In this document: positions 1 through 8,383 of the stretch, piece after piece
Layout: the number at the start of each line of letters is the position of its first letter
How positions within the stretch are numbered: position 1 is the first letter of the stretch
Source: JACVRW01 sp963813495
GTDB lineage: Bacteria; Actinomycetota; Thermoleophilia; Solirubrobacterales; Thermoleophilaceae
Direction: 5' to 3'
DNA: 64,000 nt
Assembly: GCA_963813495.1 (NCBI GenBank)
Contig: CAWEZC010000007.1
Coordinates: 1-64,000 of the forward strand
Position numbers and translations under genes: made by a program
Notes under the pieces: model-generated
The model's input: the letters and a program-made list of their open reading frames with translations, nothing else
The model's database searches: none
Told to the model about the DNA's origin: nothing

Positions 1-76
1 CTGGCCGGCTCAGATCTTCTCGCGCACCGCAGGACGTCTCGCTCGTCGCAACCTCTACGGGTTGATTTCCAGCCCG

Positions 77-1765
77 CTACTTTTGCGCGTTCGCGAGATA
101 GCGCTTTCCCGCGGGTACGGTGATCGTCTTGTTGCGGGGGAGGTCGCGCACCGCGACCTTGCCGCGGCTCACCGTAACGAGGGTTCCATCGCAGCGGTCG
201 ATCGTCTGCCAGTTCGCGCCGCGTCCAGGGGGCACCGTTGCAGTGGCCACTGAGTAGCGTCCGCGGGTGCGGAAGCGGCCCTTGGCGGTGGCGCGCAGGC
301 TGCGGACCTTACGCCTGCTGTGGCTGGCGGCACCGACATTGCCGTGGCCCGCCGCGCGACAGCCCTGGAAGTTCGAGCCCTGCAGGCGCAACTCGGTCAG
401 GCCCCTGGCCTTTACCCGACGCGATTGCACGACCCGGAACACGCCATTTGAGAACTGGCCCTGCTGGGTGGCCCCCTTGGCGTTGATCGCACTCGTCAGC
501 CCGACCGTGCCCTTACGCGTGTCAAGGACAGAGCCGACCGGGATCTGACGTGAACCGCCAAGCGGGACGAACTTGCGTCCCGTGGCGGGGCGCACGAGCA
601 CTTTGCCCTTCACGACCTGCACGTTGACCGCCTTGCCCAGGACGGGTGCGTCGCCCTCCACCCGGCGGATGCGGTTATTGCCGACGTCGGCGATCAGGAA
701 GCCGCCACCTGCGGTGGGAGCGACGCTGAACGGCCCACTGAGCGACGCCGAGGTGGCAGGGCCTCCGTCGCCGTCGAATCCGCCGAAGTTGTCCCCCGCG
801 ACCGTGCTGATGACCCCGTCGGCGGAGACCTTGCGGATCCGGCCGTTGCCCGTGTCGGCTATCAGGAAGCCTCCGTCCGCGGTCGCGGCGACGCCGCGGG
901 CTGCGGAGAGCTGAGCGTCGACGGCTGAACGTCCGTCGCCCGAGAAGCCGCCGGCGAAGGGCGCACCGCTGCCGGCGGCCGTCGTAATCGTGCCGCTCGC
1001 GGTGACCTCTCGGATGCGGTTGTTGACGGACCCGTCGGCGATCAGGAAGCCGCCGCTCCCGGTGACGGACACGTCCTGCGGGAAGTGCATCTGGGCCGCG
1101 GTGGCAGGACCGCCGTCGCCGCTGAAGCCGAGCGAGTTGTTGCCCGCGACCCGCCTGACGATCCCTCCGGCGGAGACCTCGAACACGCTGGAGTTGCTGT
1201 CGTCGACGATCAGGAAGCCGCCGTCGTCGGTTGGGGCGACTCCCGCGACCAGGCCGAACGGGCTGGCCGCCGCGGGGGCGCCGTCGACAGGCGTTCCGAA
1301 GTTGCCGTTGCCCGCGACCGTGCTGATCGTCCCTGATGGGGAAACCCGGCGGACGCGGAGGTTCGTGGTGTCCGCGATGAGAAAGCCGCCGTCGGCCGTC
1401 GCCGCGACGTCCCGCGGGCTGCTGATCTGCGCGGCGGTCGCAGGACCCCCGTCGCCCCCGAAGCCGTTCGTCCCGTCGCCGGCGACGGTAGTAATGATCC
1501 CGGCCGCAGAGACCTTGCGGATCCGGTGGTTGTTCGTGTCGGCGATCAGGAAGCCGCGGTCGGCAGTGGTCGCGACGCTCTGAGCCCCGAACAGCTCGGC
1601 CGCTGTCGCCGGGCCGCCGTCGCCCGAAAAGCCGCTGGTACCGGATCCTGCGACGGTGGAGATCGCGCCCGGCACCGCGAAGGCTGTGGCCGGAAACACG
1701 AGCGCGCCCGCGACCGTCAAGACCACCCTCAACGCGCGCCTCGAGGGCGCGCTCTGCCCCCTCAC
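77..1765 (-). CDS. Exported NHL-repeat (beta-propeller) protein
   Basis: 562 residues. An N-terminal signal peptide is visible (basic start, hydrophobic stretch about residues 12-28, ending in FAVPG). Residues about 35-375 hold six repeats of one pattern, each with GDGGPATAA followed about 20 residues later by GGFLIADxxNxRIRxV and a TVAG turn; this is the NHL repeat, which folds as a six-bladed propeller. Repeats 3 and 5 are the most divergent. The C-terminal 190 residues (RPATGRKFVPLGG onward) are a basic, Gly/Arg-rich domain I do not recognise. Likely secreted or cell-wall bound; ligand unknown. It lies 60 bp downstream of the universal stress gene on the same strand, possibly the last gene of the stressosome operon. 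Confidence 0.85.
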   Translation of the reverse strand: MRGQSAPSRRALRVVLTVAGALVFPATAFAVPGAISTVAGSGTSGFSGDGGPATAAELFGAQSVATTADRGFLIADTNNHRIRKVSAAGIITTVAGDGTNGFGGDGGPATAAQISSPRDVAATADGGFLIADTTNLRVRRVSPSGTISTVAGNGNFGTPVDGAPAAASPFGLVAGVAPTDDGGFLIVDDSNSSVFEVSAGGIVRRVAGNNSLGFSGDGGPATAAQMHFPQDVSVTGSGGFLIADGSVNNRIREVTASGTITTAAGSGAPFAGGFSGDGRSAVDAQLSAARGVAATADGGFLIADTGNGRIRKVSADGVISTVAGDNFGGFDGDGGPATSASLSGPFSVAPTAGGGFLIADVGNNRIRRVEGDAPVLGKAVNVQVVKGKVLVRPATGRKFVPLGGSRQIPVGSVLDTRKGTVGLTSAINAKGATQQGQFSNGVFRVVQSRRVKARGLTELRLQGSNFQGCRAAGHGNVGAASHSRRKVRSLRATAKGRFRTRGRYSVATATVPPGRGANWQTIDRCDGTLVTVSRGKVAVRDLPRNKTITVPAGKRYLANAQK

Positions 1766-1825
1766 GCGGCGGAGGCTACCGCACCCCTCAAGCTGGACCG
1801 AACAGAAGCGCCCCGAGCGGTCCCC

Positions 1826-2260
1826 TCAGTCGGTCTGGACGATCAGCAGGTCGCACGGGGACTGGTGCGAGACCTTGTTGGGCACGCTGCCCAAAACCCG
1901 GCGCGCACCCTGCATGCCCTTGCTCCCGACCACGATCAGATCGGCGTTCTCGCGCGCAGCCACCGCGACTATGCCGTTGGCGGGATCGCCCTTGGGGGCA
2001 TGCTCGTCGACCGAGATGCCCTTCACGCGCATCCGCGCGAGGGTCTGCTGAAGGATGGAGTCGGCGCGGTGATCGCCGCCCACGGACCACTGCGGTGCTT
2101 CGGCGACAACCGAGCGGTCGCCGACCTGCACCGGCGCGGGCCGGTACGCGCTCACCACGTGGAGGTGCGCCCCTGTCAACACGGCTAGGTCGGCCGCTCG
2201 GGTCACTGCGCGTTCGGCGGTGTCCGTGCCGTCCGTGCCGACGACGATGGTCTTGAACAT
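1826..2260 (-). CDS. Universal stress protein (UspA family)
   Basis: 144 residues starting MFKTIVVGTDG, preceded by a strong ribosome site (GAGGAG, 7 nt before ATG). One Usp domain fills the protein. The nucleotide-binding loop VVGSKGMQGARRVLGSV fits the G-x2-G-x9-G(S/T) signature of ATP-binding Usp proteins. Cytoplasmic; role in stress survival inferred from family. It follows the stressosome genes on the same strand. Oddity: the open frame continues upstream without a stop into the C-terminal half of the GAF gene, so a longer fusion form cannot be excluded; the ribosome site and canonical length favour the independent start. Confidence 0.9.
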   Translation of the reverse strand: MFKTIVVGTDGTDTAERAVTRAADLAVLTGAHLHVVSAYRPAPVQVGDRSVVAEAPQWSVGGDHRADSILQQTLARMRVKGISVDEHAPKGDPANGIVAVAARENADLIVVGSKGMQGARRVLGSVPNKVSHQSPCDLLIVQTD

Positions 2261-2263
2261 TGT

Positions 2264-3188
2264 GGCTCCTCCTCGAATGCAGGTCGATCTCACGGTAGTT
2301 ACCCGTGGCGTGGGGGGCAACCTCGGCATCCGCCGCCGCCTTGGCCGGTAGCGGTGCTCCCGGTAGAGGCGTGCTCGCTCGACGGCGGCCGACGCCATCT
2401 GGGCGAGATGGACGAGGACGGCCTCGTCGCTCTCGGTGAAGGATCCGTCTTGCTTGTCGAAGAGCTGGATGGCCCCGAGCTCGCTGCCGTCTAGGGCGGT
2501 CAGCGATGCGGCTAGCCATCCCTTGAGCGCTCGATTGCCGACTGCCGTGCGGAATGCAGGCAAGGCAGCGAGTTCCTCGTCGGCGATCCTCACAGAGCCG
2601 CCACCGCAGGCGGATGACCCGGTAGATCGCGAACAGGTCGAGCCACCGCACGAACCCCGTCCACCGCCTATCGGCCTGGGAGTAGGAGGCCGCTTCCGCG
2701 GTCCGGGGCCGGCCGGCCGCTGCGACCGTCGCCACGCAGCACTCGGCGGCCACGAACTCGCGTGCCTGCTCGGCAACTAGCCGCAACACCTCCTCGAGCG
2801 AGTCGGGGGCGTCGAGGGCAAGCGAGGCGTCGGCCAGGAACGTCGACAGCTGACGCGACATCTCGGTCTGGCGCCGTTCGAGCCTCGCCGCTTCCTGGGC
2901 CTCCCGGAACCCCCGCTGCACCATCTCGAAGGAGGACAGGCTCTCGAGGAAGAAGTCACCGGCTGCCCGCGTCACCTGCTGGGTCTCCGTCAAGCCCGAC
3001 GCTCCCACCAGCAAAGAGACAAGGGCCTCCTGGTGGGCCACGGCCAGGTCGAGCACGTTCATCCGCCGGCTCACCGCCTCGCGGCCGAGCTCGTACGCGA
3101 TCCGACGTGAAGCCTCGCTTGGGTCGCCCAGATGGTCCGCGAGAGCGGACGCGTAGGCGGCTCGAAACGCTGGGACTCCGGTGCCCAT
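2264..3188 (-). pseudogene. RsbU_N-GAF sensor protein, frameshifted
   Basis: Starts MGTGVPAFRAAYAS, 8 nt after the RsbX stop. Residues about 1-85 resemble the RsbU N-terminal domain (RsbT-binding; FFLESLSSFEMVQRGFREA). A coiled linker follows, then a GAF domain (EEVLRLVAEQAREF...). The frame changes near 2595-2615: the first part ends in WLDLFAIYRVIRL, and the GAF continuation (VRIADEELAALPAF ... VERARLYREHR) is read one base over. No phosphatase or kinase domain follows. The second frame runs without a stop into the universal stress gene. Known: RsbU_N domains are activated by RsbT released from the stressosome. Inferred: this was the stressosome's output partner. One frameshift could be decay or a sequence error. 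Confidence 0.7.
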
Positions 3189-3196
3189 GCCCGCGT

Positions 3197-3817
3197 TCAC
3201 TGCCGCACGCCGAGGTAACGGAGCGCCACTACAAGGGCGTCGTCCGTGGCCTTCCAATGGGCCGCCAGGATTCGGTCAGTTATCGCCTGAGTCGGCCCAG
3301 AGGTGTCGAGCGAATCCCCGAAGGCGGCCGCGATGCCGTTGGTGGCCAGGACGAGGACGTCGCCAAACTGAACGTCGATCGTCGTCGCTCTCACGCTCGG
3401 CAGCTCGTGCCCGGGGATGCCGCTTCGAAGCGCGAGAGAAGCCTTCAGCCGGCTCGCGGACGGGTCACCGCTCAGCACCCGCCCCTCCACGTTGCCGACG
3501 CCGAGCCAGGCAATCGTGTCCTCGGCGGGGGAAACGAAGGCCAGGCTGATCGCCGCCCCGCGCGTGTTCTGCAAAGCACTGTGGCAGCGCTCGACCAGCA
3601 GGACGAGGTCTTGGCTCGGTCTTTCGCGCACGACCTCGCCGGCCTTCCGGGCGGCGCGCGCTGCCTCGGCCCCGTGCCCGAGGCCGTCAATCGCCGCAAC
3701 GAGCGCGCCCTCGGGGAGGAGGTGGACGACGGCAAGATCCCCGCTCGTCGCCTCGCCGCGCTGGCACCTCGTCGCAACGCCCCACTCGACCGGGTGCCGT
3801 GCCGCCCGCTCACGCAC
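3197..3817 (-). CDS. rsbX: RsbX-like PP2C/SpoIIE phosphatase
   Basis: 206 residues, one PP2C-type domain of the short RsbX kind with no sensory extension. Motif AAIDGLGHGAEAA (about residues 41-53) is the metal-binding Asp-Gly motif; the second acidic motif lies near the C-terminus (TDDALVVAL). In Bacillus, RsbX dephosphorylates RsbS and RsbR to reset the stressosome. The start ATG overlaps the end of rsbT by 8 nt, so the two are translationally coupled. Symbol assigned by similarity and by position after RsbR-RsbS-RsbT. Confidence 0.85.
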   Translation of the reverse strand: MRERAARHPVEWGVATRCQRGEATSGDLAVVHLLPEGALVAAIDGLGHGAEAARAARKAGEVVRERPSQDLVLLVERCHSALQNTRGAAISLAFVSPAEDTIAWLGVGNVEGRVLSGDPSASRLKASLALRSGIPGHELPSVRATTIDVQFGDVLVLATNGIAAAFGDSLDTSGPTQAITDRILAAHWKATDDALVVALRYLGVRQ

Positions 3818-4256
3818 GCCGCCGGCGCTCCTCGCGCATGCGCGCCAGCTCGTCGCGGAACCTCCATTTCGTCATGGTCACGGTCGTACCGGTGTCGGGG
3901 TCCGACACGAGCTCGAAGCCATCCATTAGGCGACGCGCTCCGGGCAGGCCAAGGCCAAGGCCGCCCCTGCCGCTGTAGTCGTCGCGAACGGCCGCCTCGA
4001 CATCGCGAATGCCCGGCCCGTCGTCGTTAGCGATCACGACAAGGCCGTAGCGGTCGGGCTCCTCGAACGGCCTCAGGACGATTTCCCCATGGCCGACGTG
4101 CACGACGATGTTGCGCGCGACCTCCGAGATGGCGGTGGCGATGAGGGTCGGATCCGGTCTGGGGAAGCCGAGCCGTTCCGCCATGGCCCGTCCTTCTGCG
4201 CGCGCGGTGACCAGATCTGCGTCGGCGTTGATGGGAACGCGGACCTCATCCTCCAT
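3810..4256 (-). CDS. rsbT: RsbT-like serine kinase (GHKL ATPase)
   Basis: 148 residues from MEDEVRVPINADADL. The GHKL fold shows an N box (ISEVARNIVVH), a G1 box (NDDGPGI) and a glycine-rich lid ending GLGLPGARRLMDGFEL, typical of RsbT. It phosphorylates RsbS and RsbR in the stressosome and, when released, binds RsbU-type N-terminal domains. I chose the ATG at 4256 (G-rich site upstream, 11-nt overlap with rsbS) over an in-frame ATG at 4286. The C-terminal Arg-rich tail overlaps rsbX. Confidence 0.9.
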   Translation of the reverse strand: MEDEVRVPINADADLVTARAEGRAMAERLGFPRPDPTLIATAISEVARNIVVHVGHGEIVLRPFEEPDRYGLVVIANDDGPGIRDVEAAVRDDYSGRGGLGLGLPGARRLMDGFELVSDPDTGTTVTMTKWRFRDELARMREERRRRA

Positions 4257-4620
4257 CCTCTGCGTCCCCCCGCGTCGAGCAATCAAGCAGAGTAATCGCC
4301 GCGTCTAAGTCGAGGGCCACGCGCAGCGGCTCCAGGTTCAAGCGGAACTGGACCATCGCGATCGCCACATCCGGCTGGATGCCGACTACGACGGTCTCGG
4401 CGCCCCGCAAACTCGCGGTGAGAACGATGGCTCGCAGCGATCGCGCCACGAAGGAGTCGATCACATCGAGGGCCGCGACATCTATCACTACCCCCCGCGC
4501 GCGGTAGCCCCCAACCAGCTCGGCGAGCTCATGGCGGAGCTCGACTACCTCGCTGTCGGATAGGTCCGACTGGATCGAGGCGATGAGGTAGTCACCCTGG
4601 CGCAGGATCGCAACCGACAT
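4246..4620 (-). CDS. rsbS: RsbS-like STAS-domain stressosome protein
   Basis: 124 residues, a single STAS domain without an N-terminal sensor, as in RsbS. The phosphoacceptor serine is in ALDVIDSFVARS, matching the IDSF site of Bacillus RsbS. It forms the stressosome scaffold with RsbR and holds RsbT until phosphorylated. It sits between rsbR (28 nt upstream) and rsbT (11-nt overlap). Confidence 0.9.
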   Translation of the reverse strand: MSVAILRQGDYLIASIQSDLSDSEVVELRHELAELVGGYRARGVVIDVAALDVIDSFVARSLRAIVLTASLRGAETVVVGIQPDVAIAMVQFRLNLEPLRVALDLDAAITLLDCSTRGDAEDGG

Positions 4621-4648
4621 CGCCGCGTCGGCCTACGTCTCGACGTCG

Positions 4649-5557
4649 CTAGCCGGTCGCGCTGCGGTAGCCGGCCAGTCGCTCGGCCTCCTCGAGCCCT
4701 CCCTGCAGGTCCCCGACCGTCTTCATCTCCCCGAGGTCGACGCCGAGATCGACGAGCGTCTGGGCTATCTCCGACGAGAGGCCGGTGAGGATCGTGCTCG
4801 CACCCATGAGCCGCGATGCCTCGACGGTCTGGACGAGGTGATTGGCAACGGTACGGTCGATCGTCGCCACCCCCGTGATGTCGATGACCACAACCGTGGC
4901 CCGGTTGTCCCGGATCGCGGCCAGTAGCTGCTCGGTGAGCTGGCGTGCGCGGGCGGTGTCGAGCATGCCGATGATCGGCAGGATGAGCAGGCGCTCGCGA
5001 AGCTGGAGGACCGGCGTGGACAGCTCCCGCATGGCCTCTTGCTGATCATGGATGACCCGCTCCCGCTCCTCGACGAAGCTCACCCCGACGGTCACCGCGA
5101 TTCGGTTGGCGGCGGGCTCATAGGCGTCCAGGATGCGGTTCAGGAGCTCGAGATCATCCTGGTACTTCGCGAACAGCGAGCGCGCCAGCAAGTCTCGCAG
5201 CAGGAGCACGATCCCGAGCACCTCATGGGTTTCGACGCCCCGGGGGATGATTCTCTCGGACAGCTCCCGCGCGTAGGTCTGCAGCGTCTCGATGCTGCCG
5301 GTCTCCAGGGCGTCCACGTAGTTGTCGTAGACCTCGGTCGCCTCGGAGAAGATCTCCTCCTCGGACATCACGCTAAGAAGCTCGGCATCGCTGATGCGCC
5401 GAGCCCATTCCTCCCGGAGCTCGGTGCGGCCGTCGCGCAGGTACGCCACCAGCTCCTGCAGGTGGGAACTGGCGTCCTCGGACCCCTCAGCTGGTCGTTC
5501 CTCCGTCCGCTGGTCGGGTTGGTCGTCTGCAGCCCTGCGGTCGCCCTGTTCGTCCAT
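4649..5557 (-). CDS. rsbR: RsbR-like stressosome sensor (globin-like N domain + STAS)
   Basis: 302 residues from MDEQGDRRAADDQ; a GGAGGAGGAG site lies just before this ATG, so I prefer it to the in-frame ATG at 5629. Acidic N-terminal tail (1-35), then a helical non-haem-globin-like sensor domain (about 36-160), a linker helix (EERERVIHDQQEAMRELS) and a C-terminal STAS domain (about 185-290). The STAS residue matching Bacillus RsbRA Thr205 is present (SEIAQTLVDLG), but the Thr171 position reads Arg (IDRTVANHL). Sensory scaffold subunit of the stressosome; signal unknown. Confidence 0.88.
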   Translation of the reverse strand: MDEQGDRRAADDQPDQRTEERPAEGSEDASSHLQELVAYLRDGRTELREEWARRISDAELLSVMSEEEIFSEATEVYDNYVDALETGSIETLQTYARELSERIIPRGVETHEVLGIVLLLRDLLARSLFAKYQDDLELLNRILDAYEPAANRIAVTVGVSFVEERERVIHDQQEAMRELSTPVLQLRERLLILPIIGMLDTARARQLTEQLLAAIRDNRATVVVIDITGVATIDRTVANHLVQTVEASRLMGASTILTGLSSEIAQTLVDLGVDLGEMKTVGDLQGGLEEAERLAGYRSATG

Positions 5558-5625
5558 CCGCTCCTCCTCCCATTCGGGCTCGGCCATACGTCGCGTGTGC
5601 GCTCGAGTGTTGGGCTGACGCCCGT

Positions 5626-6201
5626 TCATACAGGTCGCGGACCTCGAGCGCGGGCTCCGTCAAGGAAGAGGCCGGTGATCGTGGCGATGATGTCCTCCTT
5701 ACCGAGAGGTGGGGTCGATGTAAGCACGCCGACGATCAGTCCGATGAGCGACTCGGTCAGGCGAGCGCTCGCGATGTCCCGCCGGATGTCGCCCGCGGTC
5801 TGACCGCGCTCGAACAGCTGGCGTAGCGGCTGGATGACCCGGCGCTCGAACCGTTCCGGGTCGGATCGCACACGCTCTCGCGCCAGGAGCACGAAGGAGT
5901 CCCCCACGTCGACCAGCGCGCGAACCGCACGCGCCACGCCCTCCTCCGGAGGGACCTCGTCGATCCTGGCCGAGGCCAGCCGTTGGTCCGCGTCGCTCAC
6001 CGCGGCCCGTGCCATCTCGTCCAGCAGGGCCTGCCGGTTGGGGAAATAGCGGTAGACCGTGGCGCGGGCAACTCCGGCGGCCGCAGCGACGTCGTTCATG
6101 CTCGCCTGCTCCCCCTGCACCGCGAACATCCGCGCGGCTCCGTCGAGGATCGCCGCGGCGACGCGCTGCTGCAGCGCTTGTCTGGCAACGGGTTCCGACA
6201 T
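5626..6201 (-). CDS. TetR-family transcriptional repressor
   Basis: 191 residues. The N-terminal HTH (about residues 18-64) has the classic TetR pattern: MNDVAAAAGVARATVYRYFP then NRQALLDEM. The C-terminal ligand domain (70-185) is helical and of no recognised subclass. It is transcribed towards the stressosome genes (68 nt gap) and away from the coiled-coil gene at 6296. The 94-bp divergent region holds a pair of 16-bp palindromes (6237-6273), and the same arrangement precedes 7604 and 9081, so this repressor probably controls itself and those stress genes. Confidence 0.9.
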   Translation of the reverse strand: MSEPVARQALQQRVAAAILDGAARMFAVQGEQASMNDVAAAAGVARATVYRYFPNRQALLDEMARAAVSDADQRLASARIDEVPPEEGVARAVRALVDVGDSFVLLARERVRSDPERFERRVIQPLRQLFERGQTAGDIRRDIASARLTESLIGLIVGVLTSTPPLGKEDIIATITGLFLDGARARGPRPV

Positions 6202-6236
6202 CAGCGTCTCGCGTTAAGTCTAAGGCCTCACCTGAC

Positions 6237-6273
6237 GAGATGGTAATGTCTCAATTGGATTCATGGATGTCCC
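6237..6273. promoter_or_regulatory. Tandem TetR-type operator pair, site 1
   Basis: Two 16-bp imperfect palindromes, GAGATGGTAATGTCTC (6237-6252) and GATTCATGGATGTCCC (6258-6273), start 21 bp apart. Against the derived consensus GAGACATnnATGTCTC each matches 11 of 14 fixed positions. They lie between the divergent tetR and coiled-coil genes. Confidence 0.6.
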
Positions 6274-6295
6274 ATAATTCTGGAGGGTACGAGAG

Positions 6296-7147
6296 ATGTC
6301 GTTGGCGGAACGAACGCGGACGGGCCTAAGAGAGATGCCATCGAACGCTGCATGGCTGGTATCCCGCGCTCGTGACCGACGGAGGCAGCTGAGGGCGGCC
6401 GTGGTCGACGCAGCACCCGTCGGGAGGGGTTCGGTCGAGACGAAGATGAAGCGCGCGCGCGAGGCCGCGGAGCGAGCTCGCGAGGCCGAAGAACGCGCCG
6501 TGGAGGCCGGGCGCGAGGCCAAGGAGCGCTCGGACCACGCCCGGCAGGTGAGCGAGCGTGCACGCGCCCGCATGGCGGAGGTGGAACGCGAGACGGCCCG
6601 GCGCGTCAAGCAGCGAGTCGCCGAGGCCGAGCATGCCGCTCGCGAAATGGTGGAGCGCGAGCGCCATACCGCCGAAGCGGATGCCGAAGAAGAGCAGGAG
6701 CAGGTCTACGCCGAGGTCGAGGAGGAGACCGAGGAGGCGCAGGAAGACGCCGACGAGGCCCAGGGGCGAGCCGAGGCCCTCGTAGAGGACGCGACCGAGA
6801 AGCTCGCGGAGGCCAGACGCCTCGCGCAGGAGAGCGCCGAAGCCGCGCGCGCCGAGGCCGAGCAGGCGCAACAGCAGGCGCAGCAGCTCGCCGACGAAGC
6901 GGAGCAGCAGGCCAGCGACGCCGAGGCCCAGGTTGCGGCCGCCGAAAAGATACGCGAGCGCCCCAAGGCGACAGCCAAGGACGCCGCGCGCCGGCTCGAC
7001 CAGGAGGCCAGCAACGGCGGTCTGGAGTCCTACAACAAGCCGGAGCTCGTCGAACTGGCGGCCGCCATCGGCATCGGGGGACGAACGACGATGACTAAGG
7101 GCGAGCTCGTCAACGCGATCGCGAAGGCGTCTCGCACGAAGCGATGA
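6296..7147 (+). CDS. Alanine/glutamate-rich coiled-coil protein with C-terminal Rho_N/SAP-like domain
   Basis: 283 residues. A short basic head is followed by a very long charged helix (about 50-225) made of heptads of Ala, Glu, Arg and Gln (e.g. REAAERAREAEERAVEAG), a predicted coiled coil. The C-terminal 45 residues (YNKPELVELAAAIGI then TMTKGELVNAIAKA) look like the Rho N-terminal/SAP-type helix-extended-helix nucleic-acid-binding fold. Function unknown; structural or DNA-associated stress protein inferred. Its start lies 22 bp past operator pair 1 with GGAGGG before ATG. Its stop overlaps the next small reading frame. Confidence 0.8.
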   Translation: MSLAERTRTGLREMPSNAAWLVSRARDRRRQLRAAVVDAAPVGRGSVETKMKRAREAAERAREAEERAVEAGREAKERSDHARQVSERARARMAEVERETARRVKQRVAEAEHAAREMVERERHTAEADAEEEQEQVYAEVEEETEEAQEDADEAQGRAEALVEDATEKLAEARRLAQESAEAARAEAEQAQQQAQQLADEAEQQASDAEAQVAAAEKIRERPKATAKDAARRLDQEASNGGLESYNKPELVELAAAIGIGGRTTMTKGELVNAIAKASRTKR

Positions 7148-7161
7148 AGGGAGGCTACGTG

Positions 7162-7386
7162 ATGCGGTCCCTGAGCAGGAAAAGCCGATCGCAGCGGCTT
7201 CGCAAGACAGTCAACGACTCACTCAAGATGCCGAGCGGCATCAAGTCCCGCGTGCCTGAAGTCGGCTCGGGCAAGGCTGTCAAGAATGGCTTGATGGCCG
7301 CCGGCGGCCTGGCCGCGCTCACGGCTGGGAGCGCCGGCATTTCTTCGCTCAGGCGCCGGTGGGAGGGGGCGACCGAAGAGGCGTGA
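7162..7386 (+). CDS. Small basic protein with one membrane-like segment
   Basis: 74 residues from MRSLSRKSRS, chosen because GGGAGG lies 7 nt upstream; an in-frame ATG at 7144 overlapping the previous stop is possible. The first 45 residues are Lys/Arg-rich; residues about 48-65 (GLMAAGGLAALTAGSAG) form a short small-residue-rich helix that could insert in a membrane; the tail ends SSLRRRWEGATEEA. No family recognised. It is co-transcribed with the coiled-coil gene and so likely shares its stress regulation. Confidence 0.65.
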   Translation: MRSLSRKSRSQRLRKTVNDSLKMPSGIKSRVPEVGSGKAVKNGLMAAGGLAALTAGSAGISSLRRRWEGATEEA

Positions 7387-7547
7387 TCGCGAGGTTCGGC
7401 CACCGCCAAACAGCGGCGCGCCGGCGAAACCCGCTTGCCGGAAGAAAGCCACCGTGGAGTGCCGGTGGCAGGTCCTCCAAGGATGGCGCGAGCGGCTTCC
7501 TCTCCAGGATCCGGACGGGTTCAAAGCGTGGAGCCTGGGTACTCGTC

Positions 7548-7584
7548 GAGACACGCTAGTCGCTATCTGAGATATCATCGTCTC
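7548..7584. promoter_or_regulatory. Tandem TetR-type operator pair, site 2
   Basis: GAGACACGCTAGTCGC (7548-7563, 10/14 to GAGACATnnATGTCTC) and GAGATATCATCGTCTC (7569-7584, 11/14), again starting exactly 21 bp apart. It ends 19 bp before the ATG of the first PRC-barrel gene, so a bound repressor would cover the promoter/leader. Confidence 0.58.
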
Positions 7585-7603
7585 ACGAGCTAGGAGGGAA
7601 ACG

Positions 7604-8383
7604 ATGCCCCCCACGAAGTTAGCCGTGGCCAAGTGGCGCGGCCGCAACGCCGTCGACGGCGACGGAGACAAGGTCGGCACGATTCACGAGATTTACGTGG
7701 ACGCTGAGACCGGCGAGCCGGAGTGGCTGGCGGTCAAGACCGGGCTGTTTGGCTCGAAGGTGAGCTTCATCCCGTTCGCCGGAGCGAGCGATGTCGACGG
7801 TGACGTGCGCCTGCCTTACGACAAGCACCAGGTCAAGGACGCGCCGAGCGCCGAGGCGGACGGCGAGCTCTCCCAGGACGAGGAGGCCGGCCTCTATCGC
7901 CACTACGGGCTCGACTTCTCGGAGGCCCGCTCGGACTCGAGGCTGCCCCGGGCCAAGGGTCGCAAGCCACTCGGCCGTGATGCCAGCGGCCCGACCACCG
8001 ATGACGCGATGACGCGTTCGGAGGAAGAGCTGCGCGTGGGCAAGACCAGCCGCGAGAGCGGACGCGCGCGGCTGCGCAAGTACGTCGTGACCGAGCAAGT
8101 CGAGCAAACAGTGCCGGTACAGCGCGAAGAGGTGCGCCTAGAGCGCGAGCCGATCACCGACGCCAACGTCGGCGACGCCACGGCGGGTCCCGAGATCTCC
8201 GAGGAGGAGCACGAGGTCACCCTCCACGAGGAGGAGGTCGTGGTTGAGAAGCGCGCCGTGCCCAAGGAGCGCGTGCGCCTCGACAAGCAGACCGTCACAG
8301 ACGACCAGACGGTCTCCGAAGAGGTCCGCAAAGAGCAGATCGCCGCCGAGGGCGCCACTCAAGGCCAGCGCGGGCGCGAGTAG
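7604..8383 (+). CDS. PRC-barrel plus DUF2382 (YsnF/AvaK-type) stress protein A
   Basis: 259 residues; TAGGAGGG precedes the ATG. Residues about 10-85 are a PRC barrel (DGDKVGTIHEIYVD, EPEWLAVKTGLFGSK). An Asp/Glu-rich linker leads to a DUF2382 domain (about 140-250) with repeated charged beta strands (VPVQREEVRLEREPI; HEEEVVVEKRAVPKERV). Such proteins are typically stress-induced; the molecular role is unknown. About 75% identical by eye to the paralogue at 9081, and preceded by the same type of operator pair. Confidence 0.88.
   Translation: MPPTKLAVAKWRGRNAVDGDGDKVGTIHEIYVDAETGEPEWLAVKTGLFGSKVSFIPFAGASDVDGDVRLPYDKHQVKDAPSAEADGELSQDEEAGLYRHYGLDFSEARSDSRLPRAKGRKPLGRDASGPTTDDAMTRSEEELRVGKTSRESGRARLRKYVVTEQVEQTVPVQREEVRLEREPITDANVGDATAGPEISEEEHEVTLHEEEVVVEKRAVPKERVRLDKQTVTDDQTVSEEVRKEQIAAEGATQGQRGRE

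Noticed and set aside
2762..4030. 422-residue plus-strand frame
   Set aside because: Antisense of the stressosome genes with Arg/Pro/Gly-rich sequence.
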